Source: an uncultured Methylococcales bacterium
GTDB taxonomy: Bacteria; Pseudomonadota; Gammaproteobacteria; Methylococcales; Methylomonadaceae
DNA: 64,000 bases
Assembly (NCBI GenBank): GCA_903902705.1
Contig: CAIUVX010000139.1
Span: 81,916 to 145,915, forward strand
Direction of reading: 5' to 3'
Both the position numbers and the translations under genes were made by a program. Below, piece after piece: positions 53,562-63,346 of the stretch. The stretch's first letter is position 1. Each line of letters starts with the position of its first letter. A model generated the notes under the pieces. The model had not been told where the DNA came from, searched no databases, and saw only the letters and a program-made list of their open reading frames with translations.

Positions 53562-55754
53562 TTAGAGCTTCAAGATTACGCCCCCTAAAGGCGGAAGGGT
53601 AAGATTGATTGAGTTGAGCTGCCCCATCCATTCTTTAGGTTCTGACACAATAATGCCACTGCCTATATTGCTCCCATCGTAATAACTGGAGTCTGAATTA
53701 AAAATCTCCTTGTAATGCCCTGCTTTAGGCACGCCAATTCGGTAATTTTCCCGCACCACAGGGGTGAAGTTGAGAATAACCAGCAACTCTTCGTCACCAT
53801 GTTTACGGCGATAGCTGATAATGGATTGTTGTACATCACAACAATCTATCCACTCGAAACCTTGATGATCAAAATCATGTTGGTATAACGCGGACTCGGT
53901 TTTGTACAACTGATTGAGGTCTTTGACCAATGTTTGTACGCCGCGATGATGTGAGTAATCCAACACATACCAGTCTAGGGAGGTATGAAAATCCCATTCT
54001 GTGCCTTGCCCAAATTCACAACCCATAAACAGTAGTTTTTTACCAGGATAGGTGTACAGCAAGGTATATAAAAGTCGCAAGTTGGCGAAGCGTTGCCATT
54101 CATCTCCTGGCATTTTACTGACTAACGAGCCTTTACCATGCACAACTTCATCGTGAGAAAATGGCAGGGTAAAGTTTTCGGTGAACGCATACAGCATACC
54201 GAATGTCAGTTGATTATGATGGTGCATACGGTGTACGGGGTCTTCGCTCATGTATGCCAAGATGTCGTGCATCCAACCCATATTCCATTTCATCGAAAAA
54301 CCTAAACCACCCGTCCATGTGGGACGAGTGACTTGCGGCCATGAGGTAGATTCTTCTGCCATCACTACCGTACCAGGGTGTTGCGCATGAACGACTTCAT
54401 TTAACTCTCTTAGAAAATGAATGGCTTCTAAATTCTCGTTACCACCGTACATATTAGCAACCCAGTCTCCATCTTCACGAGAATAATCCAAGTAAAGCAT
54501 AGAGGCGACCGCATCAACGCGTAAGCCATCAAGATGAAACTCTTCTAGCCAAAAGATAGCACTTGCCAGTAAGAAGTTTCGCACTTCATTACGACCATAA
54601 TTGTAGATTAATGTCCCCCAATCGCGGTGTTCACCTTTACGCGGGTCTTCATGCTCATACAACGCGCTGCCATCAAAACGCGCCAAGGCAAACGAATCTT
54701 TTGGAAAATGTGCAGGTACCCAATCGAGGATAATACCGATGTCATTTTGATGACAGGTATCGATGAAAAAACGAAAATCATCAGGCGTGCCATGACGGCT
54801 AGTCGGTGCAAAATAACCAGTGGTTTGATAACCCCAAGACGCATCTAACGGATGCTCAGTAATAGGCAGTAATTCGATATGGGTAAAACCCATTTGTTTA
54901 ACGTAGTCAACCAATTGCACTGCGAGTTCTCGATAATTGAGAAAATTACCTAGATTGTCACGTTTCCATGAACCTATATGCACTTCGTAGATAGACATTG
55001 GCTCGTGTAGCCAATCGTGTTTCACACGTTCCTTTATCCATGTTTGATCTTGCCAAGTATAACTATCTTCTCTGGTGACCACCGAGGAAGTATTGGGACG
55101 AAATTCAAATTGCTGTCCGTAAGGATCGGTTTTTACTAGAATTTGGTTGCTATCACGATTTAATATTTCAAATTTATAAAAACAACCTTCTTGTAAATCA
55201 GGAATAAATAACTCCCAAAGTCCACCACCACCCAGACTGCGCATCGGATGACAACGACCATCCCAGCGATTAAAATCACCAACCACACTGACACGCCCTG
55301 CATTAGGTGCCCACAGCGCGAAAAATACACCATCAATACCATCGACAGTGTGTAAGTGTCCGCCCAGTTTTTGATAAATATGCCAGTGTTTACCTTCGCC
55401 GAACAAGTGTTGGTCAAATTCAGGTAATTGTGTGCCGAAACTGTAGGGGTCATGATTTTCGTGTGCGAGTCCGTCTTTATCCAACCAAGATAGCTGATAA
55501 TGTTCGGGGATTATTTCACTCGCAGTGAGTGTGTATTCAAAAAAATCACTATCGGGTACGCGATTTAATAGCACGCCATTATGAGTAAAACTGACTATTT
55601 CTGCGTAAGGCGAATAAACGGTAATCTTATCTTGATTTTTCGTTCGATGCCGACCTAATACAGAAAAAGGATCATGATGCTTAGCTTCGGTGATTTTTAT
55701 AAAATCGGCACTAAGAATGTTTTTTAATTGCTTTTTCACTTTGCTAAGCCTCAT
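53562..55754 (-). CDS. glgB: 1,4-alpha-glucan branching enzyme
   Basis: The 730-residue GH13 enzyme makes alpha-1,6 branches. An N-terminal CBM48-type region (about 115-210, [20 protein letters not shown]) precedes the catalytic barrel with [34 protein letters not shown] and [15 protein letters not shown] chose ATG 55754, which gives the common family length; a GTG at 55790 extends it by 12 residues. It is read divergently from glgC across a 74-base gap that must carry both promoters. Confidence 0.96.
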   Translation of the reverse strand: MRLSKVKKQLKNILSADFIKITEAKHHDPFSVLGRHRTKNQDKITVYSPYAEIVSFTHNGVLLNRVPDSDFFEYTLTASEIIPEHYQLSWLDKDGLAHENHDPYSFGTQLPEFDQHLFGEGKHWHIYQKLGGHLHTVDGIDGVFFALWAPNAGRVSVVGDFNRWDGRCHPMRSLGGGGLWELFIPDLQEGCFYKFEILNRDSNQILVKTDPYGQQFEFRPNTSSVVTREDSYTWQDQTWIKERVKHDWLHEPMSIYEVHIGSWKRDNLGNFLNYRELAVQLVDYVKQMGFTHIELLPITEHPLDASWGYQTTGYFAPTSRHGTPDDFRFFIDTCHQNDIGIILDWVPAHFPKDSFALARFDGSALYEHEDPRKGEHRDWGTLIYNYGRNEVRNFLLASAIFWLEEFHLDGLRVDAVASMLYLDYSREDGDWVANMYGGNENLEAIHFLRELNEVVHAQHPGTVVMAEESTSWPQVTRPTWTGGLGFSMKWNMGWMHDILAYMSEDPVHRMHHHNQLTFGMLYAFTENFTLPFSHDEVVHGKGSLVSKMPGDEWQRFANLRLLYTLLYTYPGKKLLFMGCEFGQGTEWDFHTSLDWYVLDYSHHRGVQTLVKDLNQLYKTESALYQHDFDHQGFEWIDCCDVQQSIISYRRKHGDEELLVILNFTPVVRENYRIGVPKAGHYKEIFNSDSSYYDGSNIGSGIIVSEPKEWMGQLNSINLTLPPLGGVILKL

Positions 55755-55828
55755 GTAGTAGAATAATAAACGGTAAATGTTACCAAACACAACCGAAGTT
55801 GTGAAACTATTCTACTTGGAGATGAAAA

Positions 55829-57136
55829 ATGTCGGAATCCAATAATAATAAAAATGATCGTATTGTTAGTCATTTAACGCGTAATACCATTGCTTTAATC
55901 TTAGCAGGTGGTCGTGGTTCAAGGTTGATGAATATGACTGATTGGCGTGCTAAACCAGCAGTTCCCTTCGGTGGAAAGTTTCGCATTATCGACTTCCCGT
56001 TATCAAATTGTGTCAACTCAGGCATTCGTAAAATAGGTATTTTAACGCAATATAAAGCCGACTCTTTAATTCGCCATATCCAGCAAGGCTGGGGCTTTTT
56101 GCGCGGTGAATTTGGTGAATATGTTGACTTAATGCCAGCGCAACAACGAATTGATGAAAATTCTTGGTATAAAGGCACAGCAGATGCTATTTTTCAAAAT
56201 ATTGATATATTACGCAGCCGCAGACCTGAACACATTCTAATATTGGCTGGCGATCACATTTACAAAATGGACTATGGCGAAATGTTGGCGGATCACATTG
56301 CCAAAAATGCTCAGTTAACCATCGGTTGTATCGAAGTATCATTGGAGGAAGCCACTGCTTTTGGGGTAATGGATGTGGATGATGATCGCCGTGTTAAAGC
56401 CTTTGTCGAAAAACCCGAAAATCCACCCGTGATGCCAGGAAGAACCGATACCGCACTCGCTTCTATGGGGATTTATATTTTTAATGCGGACTTTTTGTTT
56501 GAAAAATTAATTGAAGATTCTAAGAATCCAGAGTCTACCAATGATTTCGGCAAAGATATTATTCCCGCCGTTATTAACGACCATGTAGTGAACGCTTATC
56601 CGTTCTTGAATTTACAAGGCGGACAAAGTTATTGGCGTGATGTAGGTACCATTGATGCCTATTGGTCTGCCAATATGGAATTAGTGAGTGTTAAGCCAGA
56701 CTTGAATTTATACGATAACACTTGGCCTATTTGGACTTATCAAGCGCAAACTCCACCCGCTAAATTCGTATTTGATAATGATGATAGACGTGGGCAGGCG
56801 GTGGACTCAATGGTATCGGGTGGCTGTGTTATTTCAGGAGCTAATGTCAAACGTACGTTATTATTTTCCAATGTTAGAGTCAATTCGTACACTACCATAA
56901 CCGATTCTATCGTATTACCTGATGTTGAGATTGGGCGAAATTGCCGTATCACCAAAGCCATTATCGAACGGGGTTGTGTCGTGCCTGAAGGTACAGTGAT
57001 TGGTGAAGACAGAGCTGAAGATGAAAGACGGTTTCATGTCAGTGCTGGTGGTATCGTTTTAGTCACTGCTGAAATGCTAGGACAAGACATACATTACAGT
57101 GGCTTGCCTGTAAACACCACACATCCTGTAAAATAA
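55829..57136 (+). CDS. glgC: Glucose-1-phosphate adenylyltransferase
   Basis: The 435-residue enzyme makes ADP-glucose. It shows LILAGGRGSRLMNMTDWRAK near the N-terminus, PAVPFGGKFRIIDFPLSNCV, the FVEKPENPP sugar-phosphate motif and a C-terminal left-handed helix. CTTGGAGATGAAAA precedes the ATG. It is followed after four bases by the GH57 gene. Confidence 0.97.
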   Translation: MSESNNNKNDRIVSHLTRNTIALILAGGRGSRLMNMTDWRAKPAVPFGGKFRIIDFPLSNCVNSGIRKIGILTQYKADSLIRHIQQGWGFLRGEFGEYVDLMPAQQRIDENSWYKGTADAIFQNIDILRSRRPEHILILAGDHIYKMDYGEMLADHIAKNAQLTIGCIEVSLEEATAFGVMDVDDDRRVKAFVEKPENPPVMPGRTDTALASMGIYIFNADFLFEKLIEDSKNPESTNDFGKDIIPAVINDHVVNAYPFLNLQGGQSYWRDVGTIDAYWSANMELVSVKPDLNLYDNTWPIWTYQAQTPPAKFVFDNDDRRGQAVDSMVSGGCVISGANVKRTLLFSNVRVNSYTTITDSIVLPDVEIGRNCRITKAIIERGCVVPEGTVIGEDRAEDERRFHVSAGGIVLVTAEMLGQDIHYSGLPVNTTHPVK

Positions 57137-57140
57137 CAAC

Positions 57141-58823
57141 ATGAACAAGAAGAAATTAAAACTGGTGTTATGTTGGCACATGCACCAGCCAGAGTATAGA
57201 GATTTGCAGACAGGGGAATTCATACTACCTTGGACTTATCTGCATGTCATTAAAGACTATGTTGACATGGCTGCGCATCTGGAAGCTGTCCCTACAGCCA
57301 AAGCAGTGGTTAATTTCGCCCCTATTTTGCTGGAGCAGATAGAGGAGTACGCCAAGCAAGTTAACGGTTATTTGCATGACCATACACCTATTACGGATGC
57401 GTTTTTAGCGGCGTTAGTGAGTCCGACTCTCTCAAGTGATTCAGAAGAACGCTTAACGTTAGTCAAAGACTGTTTGCGGGCAAACCGTGATAGGCAAATT
57501 AACCGTTACCCTGCTTTTCAAAAATTGGCAGAAATGACCGACTGGCTAGACCAGCATTTTGATGCCCTACCGTATATCAATGATCAGTTTGTCATTGATA
57601 TGCTGGTTTGGTATCACTTAGCGTGGATGGGTGAAACGGTTAAACTCAGCGATAGCCGAGTGCAGCATCTGATAGAAAAAGGGTCGGCTTACACGCAACA
57701 TGACCGACTTGAACTACTGGAAATTATTGGCGAGCAGTTGTCGCACGTCATTCAACGCTACAAAGTATTAGCCAGAAAAGGGCGTGTTGAGCTATCAGTC
57801 ACGCCTTATGCGCATCCAATTATGCCGCTATTACTAGATATTCAAAGCACACATCAAGCAATGCCAGATGCACCTTTACCAAAATTACAACACTATACGG
57901 GTGGTGAACAGCGTGTTGCATGGCATCTTAAAAAAGGTGTACAAACTTTTGAACGGTTTTTTGGCTTTAAGCCTAAAGGTTGTTGGCCATCCGAAGGGGC
58001 TATTTGCGCACAAACGCTAAAAATATTGGGTAATTCTGGTTTTACTTGGACTGCAAGTGGCGGCTCTGTACTGGGCAATAGCTTACATCTTCCTGAAAAT
58101 CAGCAACTACAGAGTCATCATCACCCTTTCAAATTAGACAAAACCAAAATAGCCTGCTTTTTCCGTGATGACGGTTTGTCGGATCTTATCGGTTTTGATT
58201 ATTCAACATGGCACGCCGATGACGCAGTAGCTGATTTGATTAAGCACCTAGAAAATATTGCCGAACATGAACCAGAAGATTCCGTGGTATCCATTATCAT
58301 GGACGGTGAAAATGCGTGGGAATATTTTCCTCATAATGGCTATTTTTTCCTAAGTGCTTTATATCAACGGCTTGCTAATCACCCTGCGATTGAATTAACC
58401 ACCTTTTCAGAATGCTTAAAAAACAAAGTATCGGTTAAACCATTAAAAAAATTAGTGGCAGGGAGCTGGGTTTATGGTACTTTCTCAACGTGGATAGGCG
58501 ATGGCGATAAAAATCGCGGTTGGGATATGCTCGGCGAAGCTAAATCATCTTTTGATCAAGCGATAGCTGCTAACCGCCTAACAGATCAACAACTGCAAGA
58601 GGCTGAACAGCAATTGGCAATTTGTGAAGGCTCTGACTGGTTCTGGTGGTTTGGTGACTATAATCCTGGGCTAGCAGTCAGTAGTTTTGAAAAACAATTC
58701 CGTCTTAATCTGGCTAATTTGTATCGATTATTGGGGGAAGAACCGCCTGCCTATTTATCGCTATCTTTTACTCAAGGCTCTGGCGCACCTGCTATGGGCG
58801 GCACTATGCGTCTAGGAACTTAA
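57141..58823 (+). CDS. GH57-family glycoside hydrolase or glucanotransferase
   Basis: A 560-residue GH57 protein. The family motifs LCWHMHQPEYRD (start), GCWPSEGAI with the likely catalytic glutamate and IIMDGENAWEYF with the likely acid/base aspartate are present, then the WFWWFGDYNP segment. GH57 members include alpha-amylases, branching enzymes and 4-alpha-glucanotransferases; the exact activity cannot be read from sequence. Its place next to glgC supports a role in glycogen turnover. No signal peptide, so cytoplasmic. Confidence 0.92.
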   Translation: MNKKKLKLVLCWHMHQPEYRDLQTGEFILPWTYLHVIKDYVDMAAHLEAVPTAKAVVNFAPILLEQIEEYAKQVNGYLHDHTPITDAFLAALVSPTLSSDSEERLTLVKDCLRANRDRQINRYPAFQKLAEMTDWLDQHFDALPYINDQFVIDMLVWYHLAWMGETVKLSDSRVQHLIEKGSAYTQHDRLELLEIIGEQLSHVIQRYKVLARKGRVELSVTPYAHPIMPLLLDIQSTHQAMPDAPLPKLQHYTGGEQRVAWHLKKGVQTFERFFGFKPKGCWPSEGAICAQTLKILGNSGFTWTASGGSVLGNSLHLPENQQLQSHHHPFKLDKTKIACFFRDDGLSDLIGFDYSTWHADDAVADLIKHLENIAEHEPEDSVVSIIMDGENAWEYFPHNGYFFLSALYQRLANHPAIELTTFSECLKNKVSVKPLKKLVAGSWVYGTFSTWIGDGDKNRGWDMLGEAKSSFDQAIAANRLTDQQLQEAEQQLAICEGSDWFWWFGDYNPGLAVSSFEKQFRLNLANLYRLLGEEPPAYLSLSFTQGSGAPAMGGTMRLGT

Positions 58824-58941
58824 CACATTGTTGTAAGGATGAGAGCTTCTCAAGAAGCCCTCATTCACGATAGATGGATTCAAGTCCATCTATAAGCCAT
58901 TAACTGAAAGACAAACCATTCAAACTGATAACGTAAAAGCG

Positions 58942-60420
58942 ATGAATACACTTTTAAACAAACGCCGCGCGGGTGTGTTGCTACACATCACTTCTTTACC
59001 AGGGACAGGTCAACAAGGTGATTTAGGGCAAGATGCCTACAATTTTGTCAATTTTCTGGGTACTACAGGAATGACTGTTTGGCAAACATTACCCTTGGGC
59101 GCGACGCATAGCGATGGATCACCTTATCAGTGTTTATCTGCACACGCGGGTAATCCCGAATTAATCAATATTGATAACTTAGTCAACTTAGGCTGGTTGT
59201 CTCCCTCTGAACACTGTCAAGACTGCCAGCGGCAAGCGGCTAAATTTTATAAAGGCTGCCTAATATCTAAAGCATTTTATGGTTTTTTAGATCACGCCTC
59301 AGCACAAGATAAAACAGATTTTGATGATTTTTGTCGGAACAAAGCATTCTGGTTGGATGATTTTGCCTTATTTATGGCACTGCGAAGTGAATTTAATCAA
59401 CAATGCTGGAATCAATGGCCAGAAACACTCAAACAACGCGAAACCAACGCCATTAAAGCCGCCTCTCTGCGCTTAAAAGCTGAAATTGCTATTATCAAAT
59501 TTGAACAATATATTTTCTTTCGGCAATGGATGGCATTAAAAGCTTATGCTAATCAGCGTGGCATACTGCTATTCGGTGATATTCCTATTTTCGTCTCTTA
59601 CGACAGTGCCGATGTTTGGGCGAGCCGTGACATTTTTAAACTCGATAAAGATGGTGAAATGTCAGTGGTTGCAGGCGTGCCGCCCGACTACTTTTCCGAA
59701 GAAGGACAGCGTTGGGGTAATCCACATTACAACTGGGATAGACTGCAACAAACTGGATTTCATTGGTGGATAGAACGAATGCAAACCCAATGCGAACAAT
59801 TTGATATTCTGCGTATCGACCATTTTCGTGGGTTAGAAGCCGCATGGGAAATTCCCGCCACCGAAGCAACCGCGAAACTAGGGCAATGGGTTAAAGCTCC
59901 TGGTTCTGCCTTATTACAGGCAATAATGGAAAAATTAGGTGACATTCCATTAGTTGCCGAGGATTTAGGCGTTATTACTCCAGAAGTTGACGCATTAAGA
60001 GACGAATTTCATTTGCCAGGCATGAAAATTTTACAATTTGCCTTTAGCGGCGAACCTAACAATCCTTATTTACCCGATAATTACGAAAAAAATTGTGTCG
60101 CTTACACTGGTACGCATGATAACGACACCACCTTAGGCTGGTCTGAACAACTAACTGATGCACAGAAAATCCATATTTTTGACTACCTCGGCAATCCTTC
60201 CACATCATTGAGTTGCGCACTGATACAAACTGCCTTAGCATCGGTTGCCAATCTTTGCGTCATTCCCATGCAGGATATTTTAGAATTAAATTCCGAACAC
60301 CGCATGAATACCCCTGGAACAACCACTGGCAATTGGAATTGGCGTTTTCAATGGTATCAGCTTGCACCTGAGCGTGCCGCTAGATTAGCGTACCTTGTGC
60401 AACTATTTAATCGAAAGTAA
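58942..60420 (+). CDS. malQ: 4-alpha-glucanotransferase (amylomaltase)
   Basis: A 492-residue GH77 enzyme that rearranges alpha-1,4-glucans. Seen in order: GTTGMTVWQTLPLGATHSDG, FGDIPIFVSYDSADVWA, LRIDHFRGLEAAWEIPA with the catalytic Asp, VAEDLGVIT with the catalytic Glu, and YTGTHDNDTTLGW. It follows the GH57 gene by 118 bases and completes the glycogen degradation part of the locus. Confidence 0.96.
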   Translation: MNTLLNKRRAGVLLHITSLPGTGQQGDLGQDAYNFVNFLGTTGMTVWQTLPLGATHSDGSPYQCLSAHAGNPELINIDNLVNLGWLSPSEHCQDCQRQAAKFYKGCLISKAFYGFLDHASAQDKTDFDDFCRNKAFWLDDFALFMALRSEFNQQCWNQWPETLKQRETNAIKAASLRLKAEIAIIKFEQYIFFRQWMALKAYANQRGILLFGDIPIFVSYDSADVWASRDIFKLDKDGEMSVVAGVPPDYFSEEGQRWGNPHYNWDRLQQTGFHWWIERMQTQCEQFDILRIDHFRGLEAAWEIPATEATAKLGQWVKAPGSALLQAIMEKLGDIPLVAEDLGVITPEVDALRDEFHLPGMKILQFAFSGEPNNPYLPDNYEKNCVAYTGTHDNDTTLGWSEQLTDAQKIHIFDYLGNPSTSLSCALIQTALASVANLCVIPMQDILELNSEHRMNTPGTTTGNWNWRFQWYQLAPERAARLAYLVQLFNRK

Positions 60421-60468
60421 ATAGTTGACGGTTATCCTCTAAGGCTTATTTACCCTAGCATTACTGAT

Positions 60469-60502
60469 TAAGGAATCAAAAGATATGTTTTTTGATTCCT
60501 TA
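60469..60502 (+). terminator. Hairpin after malQ
   Basis: TAAGGAATCAAAA (60469-60481) and TTTTGATTCCTTA (60490-60502) are perfect complements. T residues lie in the 3' arm. It probably ends the glycogen operon. The rest of the 326-base gap to rpiA shows no gene. Confidence 0.6.
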
Positions 60503-60746
60503 GTTCTGTATTGTTCAAGGTGATTTTTCCCTTAAGTGCCTATGCTTAAAAACAAAAAACACGCTTTACCCAGTACGATTTAGCTTATTTTCTGATTATT
60601 TGAAAATAGAATTACGCTCTCCTCGATTTCATGGCTATTTCTGGAGCTAGCGAAAGTCCTAATTTAAAAAATCGGCTGAATAATCAAGATTTATGCGCTA
60701 TTATCCTGCCCCCACTTATTTATTTTTAAAATTATAGGAAGCTAAA

Positions 60747-61400
60747 ATGACCCAAGATGAATTGAAACAAAAAGTTGCTCAAGCTGCTATTCCTTATGTA
60801 AGAGACTTTGCCATTATCGGTGTCGGCACAGGCTCTACCGTTAATCACTTTATTGATTATTTAGCCGATTTTAAAGCCGACATTGAAGGCACAGTATCGA
60901 GTTCACAAGCCAGTACCGAACGGTTAAAAAAATTAGGCATTCCTGTGTTTGACTTAAATGCAGTGGGTACACTGGATGTTTATGTCGATGGCGCGGATGA
61001 AATCAGCCCACACAAACATTTAATTAAAGGCGGTGGCGGCGCATTAACGCGTGAGAAAATCATTGCTGCTGCTAGCAAAAAGTTTGTGTGTATCGCCGAT
61101 GGCTCTAAACAAGTTGATGTATTGGGCGCGTTCCCATTACCTGTTGAAGTCATTCCAATGGCGAGAAGTTACGTTGCCAGAGAATTGGTGAAATTAGGTG
61201 GTCAACCAGTGTGGCGCGAAAATTATATTACCGATAACCACAATGAAATTCTCGATGTTCATAATTTGAATATTCTCAATCCAATTGAGCTAGAACAAAT
61301 CATCAACAATATCGTTGGCGTAGTCACCGTGGGTATTTTTGCCATGCGTCCTGCGGATGTAGTGTTGGTAAGCGTAGGTAACGACATTATTACCCTGTAA
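60747..61400 (+). CDS. rpiA: Ribose-5-phosphate isomerase A
   Basis: A 217-residue enzyme interconverting ribose 5-phosphate and ribulose 5-phosphate. The motifs [25 protein letters not shown] and [12 protein letters not shown] are intact. TAGGAAGC precedes the ATG. Its isolated promoter region lies in the AT-rich gap upstream. Confidence 0.97.
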   Translation: MTQDELKQKVAQAAIPYVRDFAIIGVGTGSTVNHFIDYLADFKADIEGTVSSSQASTERLKKLGIPVFDLNAVGTLDVYVDGADEISPHKHLIKGGGGALTREKIIAAASKKFVCIADGSKQVDVLGAFPLPVEVIPMARSYVARELVKLGGQPVWRENYITDNHNEILDVHNLNILNPIELEQIINNIVGVVTVGIFAMRPADVVLVSVGNDIITL

Positions 61401-61476
61401 ACCGCATTCTGATTGGGTAACCTACTGTTAAACCGTAGGTTACATTTACCGCTGACCATTTTAGGAGATGCAGATA

Positions 61477-62775
61477 ATGGCGCGTAGCACAGAACAACAC
61501 AACATGAAAAAACAGCTTTTGCTGTATTTGTTAGCGGCTAACCTGTTAGGGCTGATTGCTTTTGGCGTTCACTGGTATGTTAGCCTACGACACGCATTAG
61601 TTCCCGTGCCACCTTCCGCGTTTATCAGCTCTTCCGTGCTGTTATTTATCACGGGCAGTCTTGCCTCAGCACCGCTAATTCGCTTTGTGGTTCTCGACTG
61701 GAGCACCCGTTATGACGAATTTGTTAATCGTTTAAATAATGATGCACTCACCGCTTACTTGCAACAATTTTGGGAAAAGCGTGTGATGAAAGCCTCCGAT
61801 TTTATCGCTTGGACGCTGGCAGACTGTGAAGATAAAACTATCACGCAAAAACAAATAAACAGTAGCTTGGAAAATATATTTGATGATCTCTATTATGATC
61901 AGCATGGGCGTAGTGATTTTTTCGTGCCGATGATCTTGTTATTTTTCACCATTTTTATATCGACCGTGCTGTGTATCTTAGTGTACCTAGAGCAAATAAC
62001 TATCGTCTTAGATGATTTTGATGCCACTGTCATAGCAATTGCATCAATGGCGGGTGCTTATATGTACATAGTCAGTGACTCAATACAAAGTGTGCGCCAA
62101 CGCAGTTTAAATTCATCGACGCTGTATTGGTACACACTAAGAATGTTATTAGCCATTCCAATTGGTGTCGCTCTCACCTCGCTCATCGCTAAAGATGCAC
62201 AACCTTTTGTGGCATTTGGTTTGGGTGCGTTGCCAATGGATACACTGATTAAAAGTTTACGCCGCCTCAGCACCGAGAAACTCAATCTGACTGTAGAGGA
62301 AGAAGAGTCTGATCAATTGATTCGACTCGAAGGGGTCACAGGGCGTATTTCTTCGCTGTTAATTGCTGAAGGAGTTGATTCGATTGATCAAATCATCACC
62401 GTTGACCCTGTGTCATTATCAATTCGTACAGGCTTGCCGTTTAAATTTATACTGCATTTAGGTTCACAAGCTATCGTTAGAAGACATCTCGGTGAAACGG
62501 CTGAAAAATTAATGCCTTTAGGTTTGGCAGATGCGCGATCAATTGCCGCACTGATAGATGATTTGGATAACAAAAAAATCGAACCAGAAGAACAGGCTAA
62601 AATAAGTAGAGCAACAGCCGTTTTAAATGCGGCTACTTCGCTGGTGAAACCTGAAAATAGCAGTTATACCTCTGAGTGCCTTGAATTTAATTTCCGTCAA
62701 ATTGCCAATGGAAACTACACTAAGTTTATTCAAGGTAAATTGCTGACGCTATCTAAAAACAACGCTCAGCTATAG
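61477..62775 (+). CDS. Membrane protein of unknown function with helix-hairpin-helix-like segment
   Basis: A 432-residue protein with about six membrane segments in two groups (about 14-33 and 45-65; then 145-165, 178-200 and 215-245) and a soluble C-terminal half. Two helix-hairpin-helix-like stretches appear in the soluble part (LEGVTGRISSLLIAEGVDSI, then TGLPFKFILHLGSQAIVRR). I prefer ATG 61477 because TTAGGAG lies nine bases upstream; ATG 61468 abuts that site. I recognise no family. It stands between rpiA and guanine deaminase. Confidence 0.75.
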   Translation: MARSTEQHNMKKQLLLYLLAANLLGLIAFGVHWYVSLRHALVPVPPSAFISSSVLLFITGSLASAPLIRFVVLDWSTRYDEFVNRLNNDALTAYLQQFWEKRVMKASDFIAWTLADCEDKTITQKQINSSLENIFDDLYYDQHGRSDFFVPMILLFFTIFISTVLCILVYLEQITIVLDDFDATVIAIASMAGAYMYIVSDSIQSVRQRSLNSSTLYWYTLRMLLAIPIGVALTSLIAKDAQPFVAFGLGALPMDTLIKSLRRLSTEKLNLTVEEEESDQLIRLEGVTGRISSLLIAEGVDSIDQIITVDPVSLSIRTGLPFKFILHLGSQAIVRRHLGETAEKLMPLGLADARSIAALIDDLDNKKIEPEEQAKISRATAVLNAATSLVKPENSSYTSECLEFNFRQIANGNYTKFIQGKLLTLSKNNAQL

Positions 62776-62827
62776 AACTAAAAATTACAGCAGAAGTAAT
62801 CATGCAACCATCAATGAGACCCTCTCA

Positions 62828-63298
62828 GTGACACACAAACAATTTCTACAACAAGCGATTAAATTAGCGGTAGATAATGTTGATACTGGACACGGAGGTC
62901 CTTTCGGTGCATTGATTGTCAAAAATAATCAAGTCATTGCCGCAAGTGCCAATCAAGTAACCTATTTACTTGACCCAACGGCTCATGCAGAAATTATGGC
63001 AATTCGTTTAGCCTGTCAGAAACTGGACGATTTTCAGCTAAAAGATTGCATTCTTTACAGTAGTTGTGAGCCTTGCCCGATGTGTTTAGGCGCGATTTAT
63101 TGGACACGATTGGCTGAAGTTTATTTTGCCTGTAATCGCTACGACGCGGCAGCCGCGCATTTTGATGATAGTTTTATTTATGATGACTATATTAAGCCAC
63201 CTGCACAAAGGCAAATTCCTATGCAACATATTCAATTAGCGAACGCATCACAGCCTTTTGAAAGTTGGGCAGCAAAAGCTGATAAACAACTCTATTAA
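62828..63298 (+). CDS. guaD: Guanine deaminase (cytidine-deaminase fold)
   Basis: A 156-residue zinc enzyme converting guanine to xanthine. The zinc-binding set HAEIMAIR and CEPCPMCLGAIYW plus the C-terminal AAAAHFDDSFIYDDYIKPPA block match the short bacterial GuaD type rather than tRNA adenosine deaminase. The start is GTG, with CCCTCTCA upstream giving only a weak ribosome site. Confidence 0.9.
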   Translation: MTHKQFLQQAIKLAVDNVDTGHGGPFGALIVKNNQVIAASANQVTYLLDPTAHAEIMAIRLACQKLDDFQLKDCILYSSCEPCPMCLGAIYWTRLAEVYFACNRYDAAAAHFDDSFIYDDYIKPPAQRQIPMQHIQLANASQPFESWAAKADKQLY

Positions 63299-63299
63299 A

Positions 63300-63332
63300 T
63301 CTTGTAGGCTACGTTTGGAGTATCCTACAAGA
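63300..63332. terminator. Hairpin between convergent guaD and aqpZ
   Basis: TCTTGTAGG (63300-63308, first base in the preceding line) pairs with CCTACAAGA (63324-63332). It lies directly after the guaD stop and 15 bases before the aqpZ stop. Confidence 0.65.
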
Positions 63333-63346
63333 CTTATCGCAGTTTT

